NCBI RefSeq assembly: GCF_009914765.1
Contig: NZ_WYDS01000006.1
Span: 124,001 to 188,000 of the forward strand
Length of the DNA: 64,000 nucleotides
From: Halodesulfovibrio sp. MK-HDV
GTDB taxonomy: Bacteria > Desulfobacterota > Desulfovibrionia > Desulfovibrionales > Desulfovibrionaceae
Direction: 5' to 3'
The translations under genes were made by a program, and so were the position numbers. The notes beneath the pieces were generated by a model. It saw only the letters and a list, made by a program, of their open reading frames with translations, searched no databases and was not told the DNA's origin. This document shows, one piece after another, positions 25,394 through 34,843 of this stretch; position 1 is the first letter of the stretch, and each line of letters opens with the position of its first letter.

Positions 25394-28300
25394 GTCGGCA
25401 GATAGGATTTATCCGGTATTTTGCAGGGCATCCTACTGCGTCGAATCTGCTTATGCTGATCTTGTTGGTACTTGGTATTGTCACTGCGCCAAAATTGGTG
25501 CGCGAAACGTTTCCAGACTTTTCCCCTTCAGAAGTGGAAATTGTAGTTACGTATTCCGGTGCTACTGCGGAAGATGTGGAAGAATCTATTTGTCAGCGAA
25601 TTGAAGATGCAGTGGATGGCGTTGCCAACGTGGAGGAAGTGCGAAGCGAAGCCCGCGAAAACAGGGGCAGAGTTGTTGTAAAAATGCTCGAAGGCGGCGA
25701 CGTAAAACAGTTTGTTGATGATGTAAAAACAGAGATCGACGCTATTGATGACTTTCCAACGGAAGCGGATGAGCCTGTTGTGCAGCGGCTTGGTCGTAAA
25801 CATAGTGTGGTATCCATTGCTGTCAGTGGTCCTATGTCGTTGCCGCATTTGAAGTTGTACTGCGAGCAGTTGAAAGACCGCATGTTGAAAGATCCGCTCA
25901 TTACGCTTGTGGATGTTGAAGGCTTTTCGGAGCATCAAATTCGTATTGAAGTGCCAGCGGCAACGTTAATGCAATTCGGGCTTTCCATGTCGGATATTAC
26001 CGATGTCATCAGCCGTCAGAGTATTGATTTACCAGCGGGTACAGTACAAACACACGACGCAGACATTCTAATCCGTTTCGCTGATCAACGTAGAAAAATT
26101 TATGAGTTCGAAGACCTGATTGTCGCATCCGGTAAAACCGGAGCAGAGATTCGACTCGGTGATATTGCACACATTAGCGATACCTTTGAGCTCGACGAGG
26201 ATAAGTACATCTTCAACGGCAATCGTGCAGGCAAGCTGGTTATTAAAAAGACTGTAGAACAGGATTCGTTGCGAATTCTCGATTCTGTTCAAAAAATTAT
26301 GAACGCAGAACTGTCAGTGGTTCCGCAGGGTGTGTCTTTAGCCTTAACAGACAACACAACAACCATTGTGCGCGATCGTCTGCAAATGCTTGTTATCAAC
26401 GGCATAGAAGGGCTTATTTTGGTATTTTTGGTCATGTGGCTTTTCTTTTCCATCCGGCTTTCATTCTGGGTTGTTATGGGGCTGCCTGTGTCCTTTCTTG
26501 GCGCTGTGTTTGCCATAGATGCAGCGGGGCTGACGCTGAATATGATCACCATGGTCGGTATGCTGCTGTCTCTCGGGTTGGTGATGGATGATGCCATTGT
26601 TATCGCCGAGAACGTTGCGGCGCATATGGCACGAGGGAAAAGTGCGTTGCGCGCTGCTGTGGATGGCACAAGCGAAGTGGCAATGGGCGTACTTTCTTCC
26701 TTCGCCACCACTGTGCTTATCTTCGGTGCCATTGCAATGCAGGTGAGCGGTAATATCGGCAGAGTGCTATGGGTAATGCCCGCTGTGCTTATCTTAACCC
26801 TTTTTGTAAGCCTGGTTGAAGCCTTCCTTATACTGCCGAGTCACCTTGTGCATTCCTTGGAGCATGCACCGGAAACCAAAACTCGCTTTCGTGTATGGTT
26901 CGATACAAAATTTGAACACATTCGCGAAGATGTTTTGGGACGTGCTGTAGATACCGTCATTAAATGGCGTTATCTGTTTGTAAGTAGCGTATTCTGCTTG
27001 CTCCTTATCTCTGTAGCTATGCTTGCGGGCGGCGTGCTTAAAACAAGTGCATTCCCCGATGTGGAAGGCGATGTGCTGCAAGCTCGTGTGCTGTTGCCGC
27101 AGGGAACTCCGCTAGAGCGTACAGAATCTGTTGTAGAAAAACTCATCAGCAGTCTAGACGTCATAAATAGTAATTACAGCCCACAGCAACCGGATGGACA
27201 GCCATTGGTGCAGAATATTGCGGTTCAATACAATAAGAATACGGATGCCAACGAAGTGGGGGCGCATGTAGTGACGCTTACGCTCGACTTGCTGAGTGCA
27301 GAGCTGCGAACAACATCTATCGATGAACTCACACAAGAATGGCGCAAGACGGCAAAAAATATTCCGGATGTAGTCACCATCACATATAAGGAACCGGCGC
27401 TGGGTCCAGCGGGGCTTCCTATTGATATCCGTATTAAAGGAAACGATCTGCCGCAGCTCAAAGCCGCATCGCGCGAGCTTCAAATCTGGCTTGCTAGCTT
27501 TGAGGGCGTGTTTGATCTGACAGATGACCTGCGACCGGGGAAACCTGAAATTTTGGTGCATTTGAAATCAGGTGCTACTGTTTTGGGAATGAGTGCAGGA
27601 ACTATTGCACAGCAGCTTCGTGCTGCATTTAATGGCAAGGAAGCGGCGCAGATTCAAAATGGCGCAGAAGCATATGACGTGAGCGTTCGTTTAGCAGATG
27701 CAGATAGGAACAGCCTTGGCGATTTGGAATACTTCCATGTAACCACGCCTTCTGGTGCACAGATTCCGCTAGGCACTGTGGCAGTATTGGAAAATGGCAG
27801 GGGCTATGCCCGTATCGCTCGTATTGATTCTGTTCGCACTGTAACAATACAGGGTGACATAGATACGGCTGTGGCGAACTCCAACGAAATTCTTGCAGAA
27901 ACAAAGGCATCATTCTTCCCTGCTCTTATGCAGAAATATCCCGCAATTGAGTTCGCTCTGGAAGGGCAGGCAAAAGAAGGTGCCAAAACAGGCGAATCCA
28001 TGCGTGACGCGTTGCTGTTTGGCATTTTCGGTATTTTTATTCTACTTAGTTTCCAGTTTCGCAGTTACATAGAACCACTTGTAGTCATTAGTACCATCCC
28101 GCTGGCATTTATCGGCGTGATATGGGGACATTTGCTTATGGGGCTGGAGCTCTCAATGGTCAGCATAATGGGCTTTGCATCCTTAGCAGGGGTAGTGGTG
28201 AATGATTCCATCTTATTGGTGGAGTTTGTGAAAATACGCCTGCGTGAAGGGGCATCTGCATCTCAGGCTGCCACATCTGCAAGTAGAAGTAGATTTAGAG

Positions 28301-28512
28301 CCGTGTTGCTTACATCGCTTACCACCATAGTGGGGCTGGTGCCGTTGCTCAGCGAGCGAAGCTTGCAAGCACAGGTGCTTATTCCACTGGCAACAAGCCT
28401 TGTATTCGGGCTTCTCGCGTCTACTTTGCTCGTTTTGTTCGTCGTACCGTCGCTGTATACGATACTCGATGATCTAGGACTTACCGCACGGCAAAACACT
28501 TCAGTAAACTAG
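25390..28512 (+). CDS. RND-family efflux permease
   Basis: A 1040-residue inner-membrane proton-driven exporter. It has the RND plan of 12 membrane helices with two large periplasmic loops (about 35-330 and 560-860). Motifs include ETFPDFSPSEVEIVVTY, GATAEDVEESICQRIEDA and the helix-4 proton-relay segment LSLGLVMDDAIVIAENV with paired Asp, then VVVNDSILLVEFV in the second half. It resembles the heavy-branch RND pumps of proteobacteria that often sit with a TetR regulator; drug or solvent substrates cannot be read. It ends with a terminator. Confidence 0.92.
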   Translation: MSRQIGFIRYFAGHPTASNLLMLILLVLGIVTAPKLVRETFPDFSPSEVEIVVTYSGATAEDVEESICQRIEDAVDGVANVEEVRSEARENRGRVVVKMLEGGDVKQFVDDVKTEIDAIDDFPTEADEPVVQRLGRKHSVVSIAVSGPMSLPHLKLYCEQLKDRMLKDPLITLVDVEGFSEHQIRIEVPAATLMQFGLSMSDITDVISRQSIDLPAGTVQTHDADILIRFADQRRKIYEFEDLIVASGKTGAEIRLGDIAHISDTFELDEDKYIFNGNRAGKLVIKKTVEQDSLRILDSVQKIMNAELSVVPQGVSLALTDNTTTIVRDRLQMLVINGIEGLILVFLVMWLFFSIRLSFWVVMGLPVSFLGAVFAIDAAGLTLNMITMVGMLLSLGLVMDDAIVIAENVAAHMARGKSALRAAVDGTSEVAMGVLSSFATTVLIFGAIAMQVSGNIGRVLWVMPAVLILTLFVSLVEAFLILPSHLVHSLEHAPETKTRFRVWFDTKFEHIREDVLGRAVDTVIKWRYLFVSSVFCLLLISVAMLAGGVLKTSAFPDVEGDVLQARVLLPQGTPLERTESVVEKLISSLDVINSNYSPQQPDGQPLVQNIAVQYNKNTDANEVGAHVVTLTLDLLSAELRTTSIDELTQEWRKTAKNIPDVVTITYKEPALGPAGLPIDIRIKGNDLPQLKAASRELQIWLASFEGVFDLTDDLRPGKPEILVHLKSGATVLGMSAGTIAQQLRAAFNGKEAAQIQNGAEAYDVSVRLADADRNSLGDLEYFHVTTPSGAQIPLGTVAVLENGRGYARIARIDSVRTVTIQGDIDTAVANSNEILAETKASFFPALMQKYPAIEFALEGQAKEGAKTGESMRDALLFGIFGIFILLSFQFRSYIEPLVVISTIPLAFIGVIWGHLLMGLELSMVSIMGFASLAGVVVNDSILLVEFVKIRLREGASASQAATSASRSRFRAVLLTSLTTIVGLVPLLSERSLQAQVLIPLATSLVFGLLASTLLVLFVVPSLYTILDDLGLTARQNTSVN

Positions 28513-28629
28513 CTGATATCATTAATTAGGTGGTCAAAAAGTCTGGTAAGTATCTTATGTTGAAAAATAGTAAGATGGTAAACAGTTGGCTTTCACCTTA
28601 GAATAAATACTCTTTTAACATATAATAAG

Positions 28630-28667
28630 AAAAGGTCTGTTCCAGAATAACTGGAACAGACCTTTTT
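28630..28667 (+). terminator. Intrinsic terminator of the RND operon
   Basis: AAAAGGTCTGTTCCAG pairs perfectly with CTGGAACAGACCTTTT, loop AATAA, then T residues. Confidence 0.95.
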
Positions 28668-29123
28668 TATTCAAGCAATACCTAATATTGCAAAGAGAGT
28701 CGCAATTAAACGCGTAAGATCGGCATGTTGCCATCAGCAATAAGAATGTCAGGCTATTTCATGCAAGGTATATGGGATAGCCTGATTTTTTGTGCTCTTG
28801 TTCTGGTTCTAAGGAGAACAAGGGCATGGTCATAAAGAAGATCAAGTTGCTGTAGACGAGATTGATATTTCTAAATGTAGAAAATTAAAAATAGGATGAC
28901 GCGTGTTTTTAATTATAAGTGAAATTTTCACGAGAGATTGTCTACGGCAGCGGTTATGTAGTGTGGTTCTATGTCTCTAAAATATAGAGATAAAATATAA
29001 ATATAAAGAACGTATTAATAAAGGTTTCTGCAATATTGACGATTCAATAAGTAGGGAGCAGGTATGTTCCATTTATTGAGAATAGCTGCGTAGAGTTTCA
29101 AAAAATTAGGGAGGACACTTCAT
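28668..29123. other. Intergenic stretch with two adjacent hairpins
   Basis: No coding frame in ~455 bp. Hairpin 1 (28750-28784, CAGGCTAT/ATAGCCTG with a 19-nt loop) is followed by ATTTTTT, like a terminator. Hairpin 2 (about 28794-28823, CTTGTTCT/AGAACAAG) follows directly. The region up to 29123 is very AT-rich and should hold the promoter of the RTX-like gene. Confidence 0.5.
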
Positions 29124-30452
29124 ATGTCAGGTATGGGCATTGCTGAACTTCAAAGGGGAATGGATGCACGGTACGCAAAGGATCGTGTACTGGCATCGCG
29201 CGGGGCTGGTTCGCCAGTTGCTTCTGCAAGTTCCAGTAGTAACTCTGCATCGACATCGGCTCCTGCGTATGTCGTAGAAATTTCGTCTGAAGCAAAAGAG
29301 CTGTCAAAGCAGGCATTGGAAAAAAGCCTTACAGAACAAGCGAGTAGAGGGATCGAACGCACTGTTGTGGATATCGATTCATCGTCTACGTCAGATGTTG
29401 CATCACTGGTTACCAAGCTGGGAAGTAAGCTTACTTTTAAGCATGGAATGGACAGGGCAAACAGCCCGTTTGTATTGATCGAGGTAACTGATTCAAATGG
29501 GAATCACTTTCATGCAAAAGTCGCTGAGAATACCATAATTAATGAAAATAAAGATGGCACACTATCGTTCCAGAAGTTTTCAGGACTTAGCGGAAATGAA
29601 GATGACATCATTATCGATTTTTCAGGTGATGTAGATTCTGGCGCGGGCGACGACTTTATTGTGTCCGTTGCGAATGAGGGCACACTGCGGCGAAAAGGCC
29701 GTGTGTCCATAGATGGTGGTGCTGGTAACGATATTATCTATTCGACCACTGATGCTGGGTTTGTTACCCTGAAGGGTGGCGCCGGTAATGACTATATTAA
29801 TGTTAATGCTGGTAATGCATCTTTAGATGTAAATTCAGGCGCAGGTCATGATTTCGTAAAAATTGATGATGTTGGCGCCAGAGGTGTTGTTGATTCCGGT
29901 GCAGGTGATGACATTGTCTCTGTAACAACTGATAGTGGTGCTGCCTTAAAGATTCGTACCGGGGACGGGGATGATTCTGTTAATGTGGACAGAACAGAAT
30001 CTTTCGATACGACTATAGGCTATACAGACATATCTACAGGTGCTGGCAAGGACCAGATTTATGTAAGCCGTGTCGGCTCAGAGTCGAATATTCCGATAGA
30101 TGAAGTTGGCGGCACAATTGATACTGGTACTGGCGCGGATTCTGTTGTCGTAGGGAAGGCCTATAATCTCGAATTAAAGGGCAATGAGGACGGTGCAGAT
30201 AATGTTACTATTGTGGAAGAATATGAGACTCCTCCAGAACTAAAAAAGAAAGGGTATGTGCAACCTGATTTCAAAGGTGAAATAGCAGAAAAAGGCGATC
30301 ATCGAGCAGAATTTACTAAGGCTGTTCGAGAGGCTATGTTGCATAATGCAGATGAGAATACCACTAAGCTGGTTGCAGCCGGTAGCACTGTGAAAAAACA
30401 GCAAGAAGCAGCTGCAAAGGCTATCTATAAGGATGCTGCCACGGATGCCTAA
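29124..30452 (+). CDS. RTX-like repeat protein of unknown function
   Basis: A 442-residue acidic protein. Residues 1-60 are Ser/Ala-rich without a Sec signal. The centre (about 165-350) holds degenerate glycine/aspartate nonapeptide-like repeats such as GGAGNDIIY, GGAGNDYIN, SGAGHDFVK, SGAGDDIVS and TGDGDDSVN, which in RTX proteins form calcium-binding beta-rolls. The C-terminus (about 375-442) is Lys/Glu/Ala-rich and helical, unlike a typical type-I secretion tail. Such repeats usually mark secreted or cell-surface proteins, but no type-I secretion genes are near, so export is uncertain. The start has GGGAGG upstream. Single gene with its own terminator. Confidence 0.75.
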   Translation: MSGMGIAELQRGMDARYAKDRVLASRGAGSPVASASSSSNSASTSAPAYVVEISSEAKELSKQALEKSLTEQASRGIERTVVDIDSSSTSDVASLVTKLGSKLTFKHGMDRANSPFVLIEVTDSNGNHFHAKVAENTIINENKDGTLSFQKFSGLSGNEDDIIIDFSGDVDSGAGDDFIVSVANEGTLRRKGRVSIDGGAGNDIIYSTTDAGFVTLKGGAGNDYINVNAGNASLDVNSGAGHDFVKIDDVGARGVVDSGAGDDIVSVTTDSGAALKIRTGDGDDSVNVDRTESFDTTIGYTDISTGAGKDQIYVSRVGSESNIPIDEVGGTIDTGTGADSVVVGKAYNLELKGNEDGADNVTIVEEYETPPELKKKGYVQPDFKGEIAEKGDHRAEFTKAVREAMLHNADENTTKLVAAGSTVKKQQEAAAKAIYKDAATDA

Positions 30453-30498
30453 CGTCTTAACAAACTTTTTGATATCTTTTCCCGAAGGTTGATCAAAC

Positions 30499-30532
30499 AA
30501 AAAAGCGTGAGCCATAAGCCCACGCTTTTTTG
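30499..30532. terminator. Terminator after the RTX-like gene
   Basis: AAAAAGCGTG pairs with CACGCTTTTT, with T residues following; the A-rich left side may let it work in both directions. Confidence 0.85.
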
Positions 30533-30590
30533 TTTAGTATCGAAACCCAGATAAGTCGAAGCCTGCGCAAGGCCTGATGACTGACTCGTT

Positions 30591-30670
30591 AATCGCAGTC
30601 AAGAGGACGTTCCTCTTGCGGGGATGCAAGGGGGAGAACCCTTGCCCGTCGGAGACCCGCCGGAGGCAAT
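30591..30670 (+). repeat. Structured dispersed intergenic repeat, copy A
   Basis: Shares AATCGC-GTCAAG, a first stem (AAGAGGA/TCCTCTT), a second stem (GCAAGGG/CCCTTGC) and the ending CCGCCGGAGGCAA with copy B at 63516-63591. The stem sequences differ between copies but pairing is kept, which points to selection on structure. Confidence 0.75.
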
Positions 30671-30714
30671 AGCTACATATCACTCTCCAACGTCTTGCTT
30701 TCGCAAAATCTTAT

Positions 30715-31608
30715 CTACTTATTACCGAGAATCTGTGTACCAATGCCGCTGTTTGTAAACAACTCCAGCAGTACGGAGTTTTCTACACGACCATCGAGAA
30801 TAGTAGCGCGTGAGACGCCATCATTGATGGCATCGAGGCAGCATTTCACTTTCGGGATCATGCCACCTTGCAGCGTTCCGTCCTCGAAAAGTTCGAGAGT
30901 TTCTTTTATGGTCAGCTCTTCGAGCAAGTTTTTGTCTGCATCAAGGATACCGGCAACGTCTGTAAGTAACAGAAGTCTTTTAGCGGGCAATGCGCCTGCT
31001 ATTGCACCGGCTACGGAGTCTGCGTTGATGTTGTAGGTGTTACCTTCTGCATCTACGCCTACTGGTGCGATAACTGGTGTGTATCCTTCTGAGAGCAGAC
31101 TGGTTAGCAGACCTGACTCTACACCTATTACTTCGCCGACTTTACCAAGATCGATGATCTCAGGTGGCTTGTCTACGCCACTTGCAACCATACGAAGCTT
31201 GCGGGCGCGAAGAAGTGTACCGTCTTTGCCGGAAAGCCCTACAGCTTTGCAGTCTGACATATTGAGCTTGTTAACAATCTCTTTGTTTACTTTGCCTACG
31301 AGCACCATTTCTACAACATCCATGGTTGCTTCGTCGGTTACTCGCTGTCCCTCGCGGAACTGGCAGGTAATATTAAGAGCATCAAGCATTTGACCAATCT
31401 GTGGGCCGCCGCCGTGTACGATTACCGGCTTTAAGCCTACGTACTTTAAAAGAGCAATGTTCTGAGCAAATGCACGACCAAGCTCTTCGTCTTTCATTGC
31501 GTGACCACCATATTTGATGACCACAATTTCACCATGGAACTTCTTAATATACGGAAGAGATTCAATGAGAATGCGTGATGTAAGCTGTGCTTTAGCGTAG
31601 TCTTTCAT
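30715..31608 (-). CDS. argB: Acetylglutamate kinase
   Basis: Phosphorylates N-acetyl-L-glutamate, the second step of arginine synthesis. The 297-residue protein shows [15 protein letters not shown] (ATP lysine), [14 protein letters not shown] (substrate loop), [37 protein letters not shown] and [14 protein letters not shown]. The length is normal for the family. It is 40 bp downstream of hslU on the same strand, so probably co-transcribed. The N-terminal helix is of the type seen in arginine-inhibited hexameric kinases, suggesting feedback control. Confidence 0.95.
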   Translation of the reverse strand: MKDYAKAQLTSRILIESLPYIKKFHGEIVVIKYGGHAMKDEELGRAFAQNIALLKYVGLKPVIVHGGGPQIGQMLDALNITCQFREGQRVTDEATMDVVEMVLVGKVNKEIVNKLNMSDCKAVGLSGKDGTLLRARKLRMVASGVDKPPEIIDLGKVGEVIGVESGLLTSLLSEGYTPVIAPVGVDAEGNTYNINADSVAGAIAGALPAKRLLLLTDVAGILDADKNLLEELTIKETLELFEDGTLQGGMIPKVKCCLDAINDGVSRATILDGRVENSVLLELFTNSGIGTQILGNK

Positions 31609-31647
31609 TTACGTAGTTCCTGCTGCGGGGGTTGCCCCGCAAGTCTA

Positions 31648-33003
31648 TTAGAGGATGTAGCGACTTAAGTCTCTATCCTCGCGAACATCTTCTAAGTGCT
31701 TTTCTACAAATGCGCGGTCGATAACAATTTCTTCACCGGAACGATCTGGAGCTTCAAAAGAGATGTCGCTCAGAATCTTTTCCATAATAGTGTAGAGACG
31801 ACGCGCGCCAATGTTTTCAGTTTCCTGGTTGGTCATTTCTGCAAAGGCTGCAATTTCTTCCAGCCCGTCGTCTGCGAAGGTAATAGTTACACCTTCTGTT
31901 GCAAGGAGTGCAGAGTATTGAATGGTAAGGGCGTTGTGAGGCTCTTTAAGAATACGTAAGAACTCGTCTTTGCCCAAAGCAGTCAATTCTGCACGGAGCG
32001 GGAAACGACCCTGTAATTCCGGAATAAGGTCAGACGGCTTGGAGTGATGGAAAGCACCCGCTGCGATAAACAGAATGTGATCTGTTTTGATCATGCCGTA
32101 TTTAGTATTAACAACGCTGCCTTCAACGATTGGAAGCAAGTCTCGCTGAACACCTTCGCGTGAGATGTCTGAAGATTTGCCGCCTTGCTGGGAGCTGGCA
32201 ACTTTGTCTATTTCGTCGATAAAGATAATACCGGACTCTTCAACACGTTCTTTTGCCAGTTCGGTGACTTTTTCTTCATCAACAAGGCGTGCTGCTTCTT
32301 CTTCAACCAGAAGCGGCAAGGCATCGCCAATTTTCATGCGCTTTTTCTTTTTCTTAGAAGGAAAAGCTTTGCTGAAAAGGTCGCTAAACTGGCTGCCCAT
32401 GGTTTCCATGCCCGGAACTGCCATGACTTCGATGCCCTGTGGAGCGATTTCAAGCTCCATTTCTACTTCGCGGTCATCAAGTCTACCTTCACGGAACATT
32501 TTACGCATTTTCTCACGGGTGGAGTTTGCTTTGTCCGCGTCAGCTGCTGGCGTATCAAATGTTGTAACAGGTTCCTGCATCGGTTTTGGGGCAGAACCCG
32601 GAAGAAGCAAGTCGAGAAGACGTTCTTCTGCGTTGGTTTCTGCCTGTGCACGAACACGAGTTGTTTCTTCGTTACGTACAAGGGCAACGCTCAGTTCCAT
32701 CAGGTCACGAACCATAGACTCAACGTCACGGCCAACGTACCCGACTTCTGTGAACTTAGTTGCCTCTACTTTTACAAACGGAGAAGCAGAAAGCTTGGCA
32801 AGACGGCGGGCAATTTCTGTTTTACCAACGCCGGTAGGACCCATCATAATAATATTTTTAGGTGCGATCTCGTCGCGTAATAACGGCTCGATCTGCTGGC
32901 GTCGCCAGCGGTTACGCATAGCAACTGCTACCATGCGTTTGGCACCATTCTGTCCAATAACGTATTTATCCAGTTCGGATACAATCTCACGTGGTGTAAG
33001 CAC
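31648..33003 (-). CDS. hslU: ATP-dependent protease ATPase subunit HslU
   Basis: AAA+ unfoldase that feeds proteins to the HslV peptidase. In the 451-residue protein are [17 protein letters not shown], Walker [18 protein letters not shown], the pore region [16 protein letters not shown], the I domain (about 125-240), Walker [13 protein letters not shown], sensor [20 protein letters not shown] and sensor-2 [12 protein letters not shown]. The GTG at 33003 has AGGAG at proper spacing; an upstream TTG (33033) would add ten unfamiliar residues. hslV is not adjacent, so it must be elsewhere if the protease is functional. Lies between htrA and argB on the same strand. Confidence 0.95.
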   Translation of the reverse strand: MLTPREIVSELDKYVIGQNGAKRMVAVAMRNRWRRQQIEPLLRDEIAPKNIIMMGPTGVGKTEIARRLAKLSASPFVKVEATKFTEVGYVGRDVESMVRDLMELSVALVRNEETTRVRAQAETNAEERLLDLLLPGSAPKPMQEPVTTFDTPAADADKANSTREKMRKMFREGRLDDREVEMELEIAPQGIEVMAVPGMETMGSQFSDLFSKAFPSKKKKKRMKIGDALPLLVEEEAARLVDEEKVTELAKERVEESGIIFIDEIDKVASSQQGGKSSDISREGVQRDLLPIVEGSVVNTKYGMIKTDHILFIAAGAFHHSKPSDLIPELQGRFPLRAELTALGKDEFLRILKEPHNALTIQYSALLATEGVTITFADDGLEEIAAFAEMTNQETENIGARRLYTIMEKILSDISFEAPDRSGEEIVIDRAFVEKHLEDVREDRDLSRYIL

Positions 33004-33143
33004 GTTATAATCTCCTGATAAGTATGTGTACAATAACGGGCTATATTAACAAGCTGCAGGTAGATTGCCAATCGCAAATTAGGTGCTGCCATATTTAGCT
33101 GTAGCAATCGATGCGATGGGCGGATAGCTAAACTTCAAAATAG

Positions 33144-33169
33144 AAAAGGGCACCTTCCGGTGCCCTTTT
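33144..33169 (-). terminator. Terminator downstream of the HtrA gene
   Basis: AAAAGGGCACC pairs with GGTGCCCTTTT, loop TTCC; U-rich on both sides. It separates htrA from hslU-argB transcription. Confidence 0.85.
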
Positions 33170-33181
33170 AGTCATCGGGGT

Positions 33182-34627
33182 TTATTTATCCAGAGTCATA
33201 GTCCTGAACATAACCTGCTGCTGTCGAACGATTTTGAGGAGCACAGCTCCGCGTTTTTCGCCTTGAGTCTTCAGGATGTTTTTGAACTCTTTGACTGAGT
33301 TGACCGGAGTCAGGTTTGCTTCGAGGATAACATCACCAGCGCGCAGTTCTGCGCGTGCAGCAATGCTTCCTTCAATAATATTAGTAATAAGTAGACCTTT
33401 GATCTCTTTAAGACCAAGTGCCTGTGCTGATTTCACGTCGAGCGGGCCGAGAGTAAGTCCAAGCCCTTTTATGTCACTGTCTTTGCCGCGTGGGCCTTTC
33501 TGTGAAGGCTTTTTCTGGTCTTTAGCTCCGCGTTCGCCAAGCTTTACCTTAACGGTAATATTCTTGTCTTTGCGGTACACGGTAAACTTAGCAGTGCTGC
33601 CCGGTTCGAGTGCGGATACAGCGCGAATAAGTTCTGCTGCGTCTGCAACGGCTTCACCGTTTACTTTTAAGATGATGTCACCTTCGAGGAGACCTGCCGC
33701 TGCGGCGGGCTCTCCCGGTACCACCTGCGCGATGAATGCGCCTTCTGCTTCTTTAAGTCCGAGAGCTTTCGCCATGTTCGGGTCTACGTTGGTAATGGAA
33801 ACACCAAGCCAACCGCGACGGATTTTTTTGTCGGTTTTCAGTCTGGTGATGATGTCTTTAATAGTAGAACTAGGAATAGCAAAACCAATACCCTGACCAC
33901 GTGCGATGATGGCGGTATTGATGGCGATTACTTCACCCTTGAGGTTAAGAAGAGGGCCACCGGAGTTACCGGGGTTGATGGATGCATCTGTCTGAAGGAA
34001 GTTGTCATACGGGTTGTTGCTGATGTTACGGCCAAGCGCGCTGACAATGCCGCTGGTGACAGTATGATCCAGCCCGAACGGGTTACCGATAGCGAGAACC
34101 CATTGGCCTACTTCAACTTCAGAGAACTCGGCGAGTTCAAGGGTAGGAAGCTCTCGTTTTGCTTTAATTTTTAAAAGAGCGAGGTCGGTTAACGGATCGG
34201 TACCGATAATTTTTGCGTCGTATGACTCGTAGTCTCCCTTTTCATCCAGAATGTTAACTTTGATTTCATCTGCACCCTCAACAACGTGGTTGTTGGTTGC
34301 GATGAAACCGTCTGAAGAAAGGATAAATCCGGAGCCGAGTGAACGTTCTGTTTCGGCGCGAGGGCGGCCACCACCGAAGTACCGCTCAAACTGTTTAAAA
34401 AAGTCATCGAACGGTGTGCTTGGGTTATCTTTAAAGAATTCCTGCATGCCCGGCTGGTTTTGCTGCGGGGCTGCAACTTTTTTTTGTGTGCTGATGTTAA
34501 CAACAGCTGGGCCTGCTTTTTTTGCTAACTCGGTAAAGTTAGGTAAATCCGCCATGGCAGGGAGAGTTGTTAGCGTAACCGCTAATACAAAAATAGGGAG
34601 TAAAAGTAGCTTTTTACGAATTGTCAT
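33182..34627 (-). CDS. DegP/DegQ (HtrA)-family periplasmic serine protease
   Basis: A 481-residue envelope quality-control protease/chaperone. It has a cleavable signal peptide (cut after AMA, ~26), a trypsin-like domain with catalytic His114 (TNNHVVEGAD), Asp148 (DPLTDLALLKI) and Ser222 (INPGNSGGPLLN), then two PDZ domains (about 265-365 and 385-475). The region after the first PDZ contains a Lys/Gly-rich linker. The order S1-domain gene, htrA, hslU, argB on one strand is one I recall from Desulfovibrio genomes. The upstream promoter may be stress-controlled; none was identified. Confidence 0.95.
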   Translation of the reverse strand: MTIRKKLLLLPIFVLAVTLTTLPAMADLPNFTELAKKAGPAVVNISTQKKVAAPQQNQPGMQEFFKDNPSTPFDDFFKQFERYFGGGRPRAETERSLGSGFILSSDGFIATNNHVVEGADEIKVNILDEKGDYESYDAKIIGTDPLTDLALLKIKAKRELPTLELAEFSEVEVGQWVLAIGNPFGLDHTVTSGIVSALGRNISNNPYDNFLQTDASINPGNSGGPLLNLKGEVIAINTAIIARGQGIGFAIPSSTIKDIITRLKTDKKIRRGWLGVSITNVDPNMAKALGLKEAEGAFIAQVVPGEPAAAAGLLEGDIILKVNGEAVADAAELIRAVSALEPGSTAKFTVYRKDKNITVKVKLGERGAKDQKKPSQKGPRGKDSDIKGLGLTLGPLDVKSAQALGLKEIKGLLITNIIEGSIAARAELRAGDVILEANLTPVNSVKEFKNILKTQGEKRGAVLLKIVRQQQVMFRTMTLDK

Positions 34628-34794
34628 TATTCAAAATCTCCTAAGGGCTCAGGTGGGAACTCTATCCGTGCGGTATAATAAGATCATACGTCCATCTACA
34701 TAATATTTATTTCATCATTGTAAACGAAAAAAAGTATAAGGGATGGTTATTTTTTACGGAGGAGAAAGTTGAATGCGGTAATTTTTGGACAAAA

Positions 34795-34820
34795 AAAAGG
34801 ATCAGTTACCTGATCCTTTT
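34795..34820 (-). terminator. Terminator of the S1-domain gene
   Basis: AAAAGGATCA pairs with TGATCCTTTT; on the minus strand followed by a run of T. Confidence 0.9.
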
Positions 34821-34843
34821 CAATTAGCGTGTGCATCAACAGA

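Noticed and set aside
32165-33010. Long plus-strand frames (281 and 231 codons) across hslU
   Set aside because: hslU is unmistakable on the minus strand; these are shadow frames.
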